From NCBI GenBank assembly GCA_021844725.1, contig JAKBSX010000170.1, positions 1 to 6,577 of the forward strand: a DNA stretch of 6,577 nucleotides. The letters are read 5' to 3'. The DNA is from Actinomycetes bacterium. Lineage in GTDB: Bacteria > Actinomycetota > Acidimicrobiia > Acidimicrobiales > Acidimicrobiaceae. The notes under the pieces were generated by a model, which saw nothing but the letters and a program-made list of their open reading frames with translations, made no database searches and was not told the origin of the DNA. This document shows, piece after piece, positions 1 through 6,499 of the stretch; within the stretch, counting starts at the first letter, position 1; the number at the start of each line of letters is the position of its first letter. Both the position numbers and the translations under genes were made by a program.

Positions 1-3000
1 GTATTGAGGTACACCCCACCATCGTGGCCAATATTAGTGCAATGCTACAGGTCGGAAAATCCGTTTCCGAAGTCACCGTTTCAGCGAGCACAGCCCAAGT
101 TCAAACCTCGACACCAGAGATCTCTGCTGAACTTGCTACTAGTCAGGTTGCAACATTACCGATGAATGGAAGGAACTATCAGACGCTGGCGGCCCTCATG
201 CCAGGCACTGTCAATACCGCGCCAGATACACAAATGGGACAAGGTGGATTCACGACTAATAATGTGATGTCAGTCAATGGGATGGGGACAACAGGAACGT
301 TTTACACGGTTGATGGAATTTGGAATGAAAACACCGGTAATTTCAGCCAGACATCGGTTACGCCACCGCCTGAGACAATACAAGAGGTACGCCTTCTTCA
401 AAATAATTACAGCACCCAGTATAACTTCATGGGAGCTAATGTCGTAGTTGTTCAGACAAAGAGTGGAACAAACACTTTTCATGGTGGAGCTTACGAATTT
501 TTCCGAAATAATGTCCTGAATGCACGTAACTACTTTAGTAAGATAGTTCCAACGCTTCGGCAAAATATATTCGGATTTACCCTTGGCGGTCCAGTGGTAG
601 TTCCTCGCGTGTACAACACAAAGCGTGACAAGACATTCTTCTTTTGGAGTGAGCAATGGAGCCGAGTAAATAGTGGGTCGGTGATTATTGGCGCAACTGC
701 AACGAGCGCCGAGCGCAGTGGAGATTTTAGTTCGGTTGCAACACCGATCATCGATCCTTCGACGAATCAGCCTTTTCCCAACAACAAGATACCGCAGAAT
801 AGGTTAGTTCCTCAGGCGGTTGCGCTCATGAAGGCATCTGCGCCACTTCCGAATAATCTAAGTGGAGGATTTGATAATTACCTCAATACGGACTCTCTAA
901 TCAACAATCAACGTAACGATCTGATAAAGATTACTCATGATTTCACTCAGAACTATCGTCTAATGTGGGAGTACATCGCTGAACACGCCATTAGTTTGTA
1001 CCCAAACAACACCTTTCTTGGACCATTCAACACAATTAAGACACATGTGACGTGGCCGGACTATCTTATGCAGGTTCAGTTCACAGCCATGATCACGCGC
1101 ACGATGTTAAATGTTGCTAGTGTCGCAATGAATCATCGCATTGTGAGCCTCACCCAGCAGGGAATTTCATTACTGAGCCAAGTTCCATCGTACTCACAGG
1201 CTGTTCCGTTCACAGGCGGTGTTGGTTCGGACCGCTTGCCCATGGTTACCTTTGACGGCGGCTGGGGTAGTTTCGGAAGTTCTACGTTTCTTCCGCTCAT
1301 CAATAATTCCAATCTCGATTTGACGATTTCAGACGACTGGAGTTGGCTTATCGGAAAGCATTACCTTCAGGCTGGGCTGAATGATTATTACGGGCTTAAG
1401 CGTCAGACTACTTCGGCGCCTAGCAATGGTCAATGGCTTTTCTCAGGGCAGTTTACAGGCAATCCGATAGCTGATTATCTACTTGGATACGCGGCTACTC
1501 TTCAGCAGACAAGTTCTGAGTTGAGGCCGTATCTTTATTATCCAGTATTTTCTCCTTACGTCCAGGATACCTGGAAGGAGACACCCCGCCTTACCTGGTC
1601 CGCAGGACTCCGCTACTTTTGGGAACCAGCCCCACACGTTCCACAAGGCACGATGTCGATCTTCGTTCCGAGTGCATTCATCGCCGCAAATGCTCCGATA
1701 GTAAACGCAAACGGAACAGTCACCCCGACAAATTCTTACAATCCAACCAACGGACTGGTAGTGAATGGCGTCAATGGAGTGCCGCTCAACTTCGCCAGCG
1801 TTCATAATAGTTATCTGGCCCCATCAATAGGATTTGCTTTAGACGTGCGTGGCGACGGACATACATCGCTGCGTGGAGGATATGGCGTTGCAATTACACG
1901 CATCGCGACGGCGTACAATTGTGGACAAACTTGTTCTTCGAATCCACCCTTTCAAAATAGCATCACCTTAGTCACACCACGCTTCCCTAACTCAATTGGA
2001 GCCGCGCAAAAGCCGAAAGCTGCACCAGCCCTCGCAAGTGAAGTTCCTGATCTGCAGCCAGCTCAGATTCAGACATTTAGTCTAAGTCTGCAGCATCAAT
2101 TCGGCGGTAGCTGGTTAGCGACTGTTGCCGGGGCTGGTAATATTGGACGGCATCTAGGAATGAATCTCAATTTTAATCAGCCGCTTCCTGATGGCAACTA
2201 TGATTTTAATCCTGTTATCAATGCCGGCAAGACATTCACATACCTGTATGGTCCATATCAAGGATATGCGTCCATTACAACCAGCACATCGGAAGGAGTG
2301 TTTTGGTGGGACGGACTTGAGTTGAGCCTCGCACATCCAATGAGCCACGGACTTGCCTTGACTGCAGCTTATACCTGGCAGCACGCTTTAACTAACACGG
2401 GAGGTCCGCCAGGTAATCAGGGTGGCACTTCATTGATTGCAGGAGGATCCTCGCAGGATTCCTATAATCTTCGAAAGAACTATGGAAACGCAACAACGAA
2501 TATTCCACAAGTGTTTTCGTCAAGCATCATTTGGTCGCTACCGTGGCTTAAGACTGCGACGGGGGTCAGGGGAGCGATTCTACGGGGCTGGCAGCTTTCA
2601 GATATTACTGCGATCCAAACGGGAGCGTCTCTTAATCCGGCTCTTAGTATCGCGACTGAAGGTTTAGCGACTAGACCAGATTATACTGGGAAATCAATTC
2701 ACGGGACAAAGACGGCAGCGCAATGGTTTAATGTTAACGCGTTTGCACAGCCAAAGGCCGGATATTTCGGCAATGCAGCACCCGGTTCTATTCTCGGCCC
2801 TGGAGTGATTGATTTCGATATGGCACTGTACAAGACTTTTGCATTGCCCGGAGATGAAAGTTTGCAGTTCCGGGCTGAGATGTTCAATATTGCAAATCAC
2901 ACAAACTTCGCCGCAGTCTCTACTACTTTCGGTACTGGAAACTATGGACATGTACTTAGTGCTCGCGACCCTCGTGTCGGAGAATTTGCTTTGCAATATA

Positions 3001-3008
3001 GTTTTTAG
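1..3008 (+). CDS. TonB-dependent receptor, Oar-like (5'-partial)
   Basis: This is most of an outer-membrane TonB-dependent receptor that would import a bulky ligand using TonB/ExbBD energy. The frame is open from base 3 to a TAG at 3006-3008. The GTG at 24 has no ribosome-binding site and lies inside a conserved stretch, so the true start is upstream. Numbering from that GTG: residues 8-21 (LQVGKSVSEVTVSA) form the usual link from a carboxypeptidase-regulatory-like domain to the plug. The plug spans about 40-150, with LPMNGRN (45-51), VMSVNGM (from 81), a DG turn at 97-98 and TKSGTN (145-150). FHGGAYEFFRN then opens the barrel, which runs to residue 994. The chain ends in Phe (LQYSF), the typical Bam-recognition end. 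The missing N-terminus is probably a signal peptide plus a ~80-100 residue beta-sandwich domain. The ligand cannot be read from sequence; the downstream sulfatase suggests a sulfated glycan (inference). No frameshift is seen. Confidence 0.93.
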   Translation, partial: IEVHPTIVANISAMLQVGKSVSEVTVSASTAQVQTSTPEISAELATSQVATLPMNGRNYQTLAALMPGTVNTAPDTQMGQGGFTTNNVMSVNGMGTTGTFYTVDGIWNENTGNFSQTSVTPPPETIQEVRLLQNNYSTQYNFMGANVVVVQTKSGTNTFHGGAYEFFRNNVLNARNYFSKIVPTLRQNIFGFTLGGPVVVPRVYNTKRDKTFFFWSEQWSRVNSGSVIIGATATSAERSGDFSSVATPIIDPSTNQPFPNNKIPQNRLVPQAVALMKASAPLPNNLSGGFDNYLNTDSLINNQRNDLIKITHDFTQNYRLMWEYIAEHAISLYPNNTFLGPFNTIKTHVTWPDYLMQVQFTAMITRTMLNVASVAMNHRIVSLTQQGISLLSQVPSYSQAVPFTGGVGSDRLPMVTFDGGWGSFGSSTFLPLINNSNLDLTISDDWSWLIGKHYLQAGLNDYYGLKRQTTSAPSNGQWLFSGQFTGNPIADYLLGYAATLQQTSSELRPYLYYPVFSPYVQDTWKETPRLTWSAGLRYFWEPAPHVPQGTMSIFVPSAFIAANAPIVNANGTVTPTNSYNPTNGLVVNGVNGVPLNFASVHNSYLAPSIGFALDVRGDGHTSLRGGYGVAITRIATAYNCGQTCSSNPPFQNSITLVTPRFPNSIGAAQKPKAAPALASEVPDLQPAQIQTFSLSLQHQFGGSWLATVAGAGNIGRHLGMNLNFNQPLPDGNYDFNPVINAGKTFTYLYGPYQGYASITTSTSEGVFWWDGLELSLAHPMSHGLALTAAYTWQHALTNTGGPPGNQGGTSLIAGGSSQDSYNLRKNYGNATTNIPQVFSSSIIWSLPWLKTATGVRGAILRGWQLSDITAIQTGASLNPALSIATEGLATRPDYTGKSIHGTKTAAQWFNVNAFAQPKAGYFGNAAPGSILGPGVIDFDMALYKTFALPGDESLQFRAEMFNIANHTNFAAVSTTFGTGNYGHVLSARDPRVGEFALQYSF

Positions 3009-3104
3009 TATCAATCATCGGATCTAAGCCATTTGTCTTTGAGGCAGACAGCTTCCAGGATTTGCTCCAAGGGGTGCTGGCTTAAAGAGAGGAACAGGGG
3101 CTTT

Positions 3105-3112
3105 GGGGGGGG
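3105..3112. repeat. Homopolymeric G8 tract
   Basis: Eight consecutive G residues, preceded by GGGG at 3097-3100 and GGGG at 3071-3074. Together they make a G-rich plus strand. The tract lies outside any supported gene, so it is not an obvious contingency-locus switch. It is also a likely place for sequencing or assembly length errors. Confidence 0.9.
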
Positions 3113-3355
3113 CTAATGGAAGCCAAGGCTGATTCAAATTTTCGAAATGTCGAGGGTTAAGCGTTTCGGCAGACTGCATCGCTTGGCGACTTTCGGTCGC
3201 ATTAAAATGTAAAAGGTTTTCAGCTGATAGTCGCTTAGATGGAGAGAACATGGTAAAGAGACGGTTTGGAATGAGCCGCTCTGTCGGGTTATAGGGAGCC
3301 ATTGCAAGTTGGATCGGGTGCGCTTTATGGAACCACAACTGAGTGCGATCCAGAA

Positions 3356-3402
3356 GGAGATGATCTCCATGAGATCGGTGTAAGACGTCCGCCTTCTGCG
3401 GA
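3356..3402 (+). promoter_or_regulatory. Cluster of short inverted repeats upstream of the sulfatase
   Basis: Three small palindromes lie in 47 bases. GGAGAT-g-ATCTCC (3356-3368) overlaps GATCTC-cat-GAGATC (3362-3376), so the two are mutually exclusive foldings. TCCGC-cttct-GCGGA (3388-3402) follows. The cluster ends about 124 bp before the chosen sulfatase start. It could be an operator pair or alternative hairpins of an mRNA leader. The stems are only 5-6 bp and none is followed by a T-run, so a terminator is unlikely. Function is unproven. Confidence 0.3.
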
Positions 3403-3516
3403 TCAATCCAACATTGGGCATTTCGGTGCTATGCAAATGGTTGCTCGTCATCCCGCTAGATGTGCGTAGTTGAATATGCTCTGAGGAATGCGACCTAAAT
3501 GTTATGCGATAACTGG

Positions 3517-3521
3517 GGAGG
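3517..3521 (+). promoter_or_regulatory. Shine-Dalgarno site deciding the sulfatase start
   Basis: GGAGG, within GGGGAGGGA, lies 4 nt before the ATG at 3526. An in-frame ATG at 3499 lacks any purine-rich sequence in front of it and would add nine residues (MLCDNWGGT) ahead of a recognisable signal peptide. The site therefore selects 3526 as the start. Confidence 0.75.
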
Positions 3522-3525
3522 GACG

Positions 3526-5142
3526 ATGAAACATTTGACTCGATCGGAGTTCTTACGAGGCTCTGCGGCGATTGTTGGGGCTTCAATACTTCCATCTTCG
3601 CTTCAAGCTTCTACGGAGACAAGGACATCATCATCGTCGCAAGCCACCGAGAGGAGGGGTAAATGGCCCAATGTACTTTTAGTGATCGCAGACGAATGGC
3701 GCGCCCAAGCGTTTCGGTATCGAGGGGATCCAAATGCGCCAACTGGAGCACTCGATGATTTCGCGCGGCAAAGCGTGGACTTCCGGAACGCCGTTTCCGG
3801 CACGCCTCTATGTTGCCCGGCGCGTGCCAGCCTGATGACCGGTCAGTATCCTTTAACTCACAAGGTTCTTCTCAATGATGTCACCCTGAAGCCAAATGGG
3901 CCAACATTGGGAGAAATGTTTGCTGGTGCTGGATACCGTACCGGCTATATTGGGAAATGGCATTTGCACGGCAGTCCTGATGGGCATTGGGAACGTCGGC
4001 TCGCATATGTGCCACCTAAAGATCGGTTTGGTTTTATGTACTGGAAAGCGGCTGAATGCGACCACAATTACGTGCATTCGCACTATTACGAAGGATATGA
4101 CCATACCAGGAAATATTGGAATGGGTACGATGCGATCGCACAGACACAAGATGCGCAGTCGTTTATTCAGGCGAATGCCCGTAAGGGAGATCCCTATTTC
4201 CTTGTTCTTTCATACGGACCTCCCCATTTTCCATATATGGCGCCAACTGATTACAAGCTCCGTTGGGACAACCGGGAGATTAGACTTCGGCCGAATGTGC
4301 CGTCAATCGAGCGCGATAACGCGGTGAAAGATCTGCGTGGTTACTATGCAGCTATTAATGTTTTAGACGATTGCTTTGGACGACTCATGCAAACTCTGGA
4401 CGCGACGGGAACAGCAGAGGACACCATCGTAATATTCCAGGCCGATCATGGGGAAATGGGTTACTCGCAAGGACTTCAATACAAGTCGGTTCCTTGGGAA
4501 GAAGCCATTCGCATTCCATGCATGCTTCGGTACCCTCGGAAGTACGGTCGTCAGGGGAGGACAATTGACGTTCCACTTGCAATGCCAGACATCATGCCAA
4601 CTTTGCTACGAATAGCCGGGATTTCTGTCCCAGGCAGTGTTGAAGGTTTTGACTGGTCACCTGTACTTCGAGGCGAGATTGCAGCTGACGCGCCGAGATC
4701 CACCTTTCTCAACATGCCTGTATCTTCGGGAGATATACGAAGAGAAGGCTTCGCAGAGTATCGCGGTGTTCGCACGCAAAGATATACGTATGTTCGATCG
4801 ATTAGAGGGCCGTGGCTTTTATATGACAACGAGAAGGATCCATACCAGGTGAAGAATCTTGTAGCAACCTCGGGCATGAAGCAAACAATTCTTGGCCTAG
4901 AGCGAGAGCTTGCTGACTGGCTGCGCAGGCGGGGCGATACTTTTATGCCGGGCGTCAATTATCTTGAGGAAGATCACCTCACTCATTATCTGCCTGCGCG
5001 GGTGCCGATACACCCTGTATCAGATCCGAACAGTCAATGGAAATCAACGTTGGCAGAAGGGGATTCCGATACGCTTGCCTCGTACCCAGACGACATGAAG
5101 GTTCTCAGTGAAACTATGGTGTTGCAGGAAAACGAGAACTAA
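3526..5142 (+). CDS. Exported formylglycine-dependent sulfatase (S1-type, alkaline-phosphatase fold)
   Basis: A 538-residue hydrolase expected to cleave sulfate esters, probably from a carbohydrate. Residues 1-29 form an export signal (TRSEFLRG, then the hydrophobic AAIVGASIL), followed by a Ser/Thr-rich linker to about 47. The catalytic domain opens with NVLLVIADEW (49-58; Asp56 is a likely metal ligand). Sulfatase signature 1 is C96-C97-P-A-R100, where Cys96 of CxPxR would be converted to formylglycine. GKWHLHG (143-149) is the second sulfatase signature. H234 lies in GPPHFPY, D307-H308 in ADHGE is the second metal pair, and K320 in QYKSVPWEEAIR fits the sulfate-binding lysine. The set D56/Cys96/D307/H308 resembles the choline-sulfatase/phosphonate-hydrolase branch more than the DD...DN arrangement of human arylsulfatase A (family knowledge). 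Length is typical and the C-terminus looks intact. The substrate cannot be assigned. No maturase gene is in the window, so activation must come from elsewhere. It is co-directional with the upstream receptor gene. Confidence 0.93.
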   Translation: MKHLTRSEFLRGSAAIVGASILPSSLQASTETRTSSSSQATERRGKWPNVLLVIADEWRAQAFRYRGDPNAPTGALDDFARQSVDFRNAVSGTPLCCPARASLMTGQYPLTHKVLLNDVTLKPNGPTLGEMFAGAGYRTGYIGKWHLHGSPDGHWERRLAYVPPKDRFGFMYWKAAECDHNYVHSHYYEGYDHTRKYWNGYDAIAQTQDAQSFIQANARKGDPYFLVLSYGPPHFPYMAPTDYKLRWDNREIRLRPNVPSIERDNAVKDLRGYYAAINVLDDCFGRLMQTLDATGTAEDTIVIFQADHGEMGYSQGLQYKSVPWEEAIRIPCMLRYPRKYGRQGRTIDVPLAMPDIMPTLLRIAGISVPGSVEGFDWSPVLRGEIAADAPRSTFLNMPVSSGDIRREGFAEYRGVRTQRYTYVRSIRGPWLLYDNEKDPYQVKNLVATSGMKQTILGLERELADWLRRRGDTFMPGVNYLEEDHLTHYLPARVPIHPVSDPNSQWKSTLAEGDSDTLASYPDDMKVLSETMVLQENEN

Positions 5143-5423
5143 TTATGGGCACTACATAAGAAAAGTGTCGTCGTCAAGATATTACATTTGCTATGTGCAG
5201 ATCCCATGCGCTTGGCGAACACCACCGCAATAGTTCCAACAAGAGACTAGCAGGGCTGTTCTGACTTCTACACTTGATAGATTTGCCCTCGGCCCTCCTA
5301 CAGAGATTGAAGAGCCCCAGTCTTATCAAGAACATTCAATACGCGGTACGCGCGAAAGGCGCGGGACAACCACCCTCAACAACCAACTTCCCGCTCTAAT
5401 CCAGAGAGGCTATAGAAAGCATA

Positions 5424-5442
5424 TCATTATATATATCAATGA
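5424..5442. repeat. Small AT-rich inverted repeat
   Basis: TCATT (5424-5428) and AATGA (5438-5442) flank a nine-base ATATATATC centre. It lies about 22 bp upstream of the transposase -35 box. It may be an operator-like element, part of the transposon end, or chance in an AT-rich stretch. Confidence 0.25.
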
Positions 5443-5463
5443 CCTACATGGGCAATAATATAC

Positions 5464-5492
5464 TTGACAGACTACGCTAATTATTATATTCT
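5464..5492 (+). promoter_or_regulatory. Candidate sigma-70 promoter of the transposase
   Basis: A perfect -35 TTGACA (5464-5469) is followed after 17 bp by TATTCT (5487-5492), a 4/6 match to the -10 consensus. TATATT (5485-5490) is an alternative -10 with a 15-bp spacer. Transcription from the 17-bp version would start around 5499, only a few bases before the ATG at 5502. The mRNA would then be leaderless or nearly so, which fits the absence of a Shine-Dalgarno sequence. Confidence 0.5.
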
Positions 5493-5501
5493 GGTTTTGC
5501 T

Positions 5502-6473
5502 ATGGAACAGATTAAGACCTTACAGCAAGCGATTCTGCACTTTAGCGACTATGAGAACTGCCGTCAGTTCATGGTTTTCATGCGCTGGCCTGACGGAATC
5601 GTAAAGTGCCCGTATTGCGGAGCAACCAAGGTCACTTGGATGCCGAACGCCAAGCAGTACCGCTGCTATGGGGATCACGACAAGCAGAAGTTCTCGCTCA
5701 AGATCGGGACTGTTTTAGAGGATTCCCCGATTGGGCTGGAGAAGTGGCTTCCCGCTATTTGGCTGCTTTGCAACTCGAAAAACGGAATCAGCAGCTACGA
5801 GCTGCATCGCGCTTTGGGAGTGACCCAGAAGACCGCCTGGTTCATGCTGCATCGCATCCGGCTGGCGATGGAATCCCAGACCTTTACGAAGCTCGGCGGG
5901 GGCGGCCCTGTGGAGATTGACGAATCGCATATCGGGCCGAATCCGCGCAAGATGCACACTGACCGACTGGCAAAGCGGAAGCTCGCTTCTAGGGGGCAGA
6001 TGGGAACCGCTGTGATGGGAATGCTAGACCGGGAACTACGGCAGGTTCGGGCAAAGGTTGTTCCCAATGTGCGCCGCGAAACCTTGCAGAACGAGATTTT
6101 GACCCACATCGAAAAGAAGTCCACCATCTACACCGATGGATGGGTAGGCTATGACAGGCTCAAAGCGCAAGAGTTCATCCATGAGACCGTCAATCACGTT
6201 GAAGAATATGTGCGCGGGAATGTCCACACCCAGGGAATCGAGAATTTTTGGTCTTTGTTGAAACGGGGACTGCGCGGAACCTACGTTGCTGTAGAGCCAT
6301 TCCATTTGGATCGCTACGTTACCGAGCAGGTTTTTCGGTACAATAACCGCGCAACCAAAGACAATCCGTTGAACGATGCAGATCGTTTCGTGCTGGCAGC
6401 ATCGCAAATTCAGGGCAAGAAATTGACCTATGCAGAACTGACCGGCAAGGTGGGAGAAACGCCGAGTCGGTAA
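5502..6473 (+). CDS. IS1595-family (ISXO2-like) transposase
   Basis: A 323-residue DDE transposase that would cut and join the ends of its own element. The N-terminal zinc ribbon has C36-P-Y-C39, but its second half is C55-Y-G-D-H59 rather than the usual second CxxC, so His59 may act as fourth ligand. Next comes a helix-turn-helix-like stretch containing NGISSYELHRALGVTQKTAWFM (about 88-109), strongly typical of the family. The catalytic residues are D140 (VEIDES), D212 (IYTDGW) and E247 in GIENFWSLLKRG, with K254 one turn later, giving the DDEK arrangement. The C-terminus (FRYNNR...LTYAELTGK) is also family-like. No frameshift or premature stop is seen, so the enzyme looks functional. The ATG at 5502 is preferred because the following residues match the family N-terminus, although no Shine-Dalgarno sequence precedes it. 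It is not functionally linked to the sulfatase. Confidence 0.95.
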   Translation: MEQIKTLQQAILHFSDYENCRQFMVFMRWPDGIVKCPYCGATKVTWMPNAKQYRCYGDHDKQKFSLKIGTVLEDSPIGLEKWLPAIWLLCNSKNGISSYELHRALGVTQKTAWFMLHRIRLAMESQTFTKLGGGGPVEIDESHIGPNPRKMHTDRLAKRKLASRGQMGTAVMGMLDRELRQVRAKVVPNVRRETLQNEILTHIEKKSTIYTDGWVGYDRLKAQEFIHETVNHVEEYVRGNVHTQGIENFWSLLKRGLRGTYVAVEPFHLDRYVTEQVFRYNNRATKDNPLNDADRFVLAASQIQGKKLTYAELTGKVGETPSR

Positions 6474-6499
6474 CGCGCGTTGGATTAAGCGCGGTTTTT
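6474..6499 (+). terminator. Terminator-like hairpin after the transposase
   Basis: CGCGC (6474-6478) pairs with GCGCG (6489-6493) across a 10-nt loop. One G and then five T residues (6495-6499) follow. It begins directly after the transposase stop and works only in the plus direction, since the T-run is on that strand. The stem is short but all G-C. The left arm lies within a perfect 10-bp palindrome AACGCGCGTT (6472-6481) that overlaps the stop codon. Confidence 0.45.

Larger units (their letters stand above)
3009..3525. other. Long intergenic region between receptor and sulfatase genes
   Basis: About 517 bp with no convincing gene. All three plus frames contain stops, and no clear Rho-independent terminator follows the receptor stop. 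Visible structure: a 6-bp inverted repeat TAAGCC/GGCTTA (3025-3030 and 3079-3084), a short stem TGTCT/AGACA (3034-3038 and 3046-3050), an 8-G tract (3105-3112), a perfect hairpin GCGAC-TTTCG-GTCGC (3186-3200), and a hairpin cluster at 3356-3402. A minus-strand frame at 3024-3338 is open for 104 codons but needs a TTG start, or an internal ATG with no Shine-Dalgarno sequence. I cannot identify a convincing sigma-70 promoter for the sulfatase, though one must lie here if the genes are not co-transcribed. The region could be a long 5' leader, a decayed gene, or both. Confidence 0.6.
5143..5501. other. Intergenic region between the sulfatase and the transposase
   Basis: About 359 bp without a supportable gene. 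The left part (5143-5340) has mixed composition, with stops in all plus frames and no strong terminator after the sulfatase. A GC-rich mini-hairpin CGCGC-gaaag-GCGCG sits at 5349-5363 without a T-run. From about 5410 the sequence turns AT-rich and leads into the transposase promoter. The left end of the insertion sequence must lie in here, but the right end is outside or unrecognised, so the terminal inverted repeats cannot be paired and the junction cannot be placed. Confidence 0.6.

Noticed and set aside
24..26. GTG at 24 as the real receptor start
   Set aside because: No Shine-Dalgarno sequence; the frame is open to the left edge, and the residues at this point belong to the middle of known receptors of this type, after the signal peptide and regulatory domain.
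270..656. Minus-strand frame of 128 codons inside the receptor gene
   Set aside because: Fully antisense to a strongly supported coding region, with no recognisable motif and a Cys-rich shadow-like composition.
3186..3200. Hairpin GCGAC-TTTCG-GTCGC as a terminator of the receptor gene
   Set aside because: It lies about 180 bp after the stop, has only a 5-bp stem, and is followed by ATTAAAA rather than a T-run.
3275..3469. Open plus-strand frame of about 64 codons in the gap before the sulfatase
   Set aside because: No ATG or GTG start near its left end and no ribosome-binding site. The length is compatible with chance.
3499..3525. Upstream ATG at 3499 as the sulfatase start (547 residues)
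   Set aside because: No ribosome-binding site precedes it and it adds a hydrophilic stub in front of the signal peptide. The ATG at 3526 has GGAGG four bases upstream.
3134..3595. Minus-strand frame of 153 codons overlapping the sulfatase 5' end
   Set aside because: It overlaps the sulfatase start and signal peptide, shows a Ser/Arg-rich composition typical of noise, and no family is recognised.
3896..4327. Plus-strand frame of 143 codons inside the sulfatase gene
   Set aside because: Shifted-frame shadow of the catalytic domain; the sulfatase frame carries all the conserved motifs.
6036..6407. Minus-strand frame of 123 codons inside the transposase gene
   Set aside because: Antisense shadow of the conserved DDE domain with no independent support.
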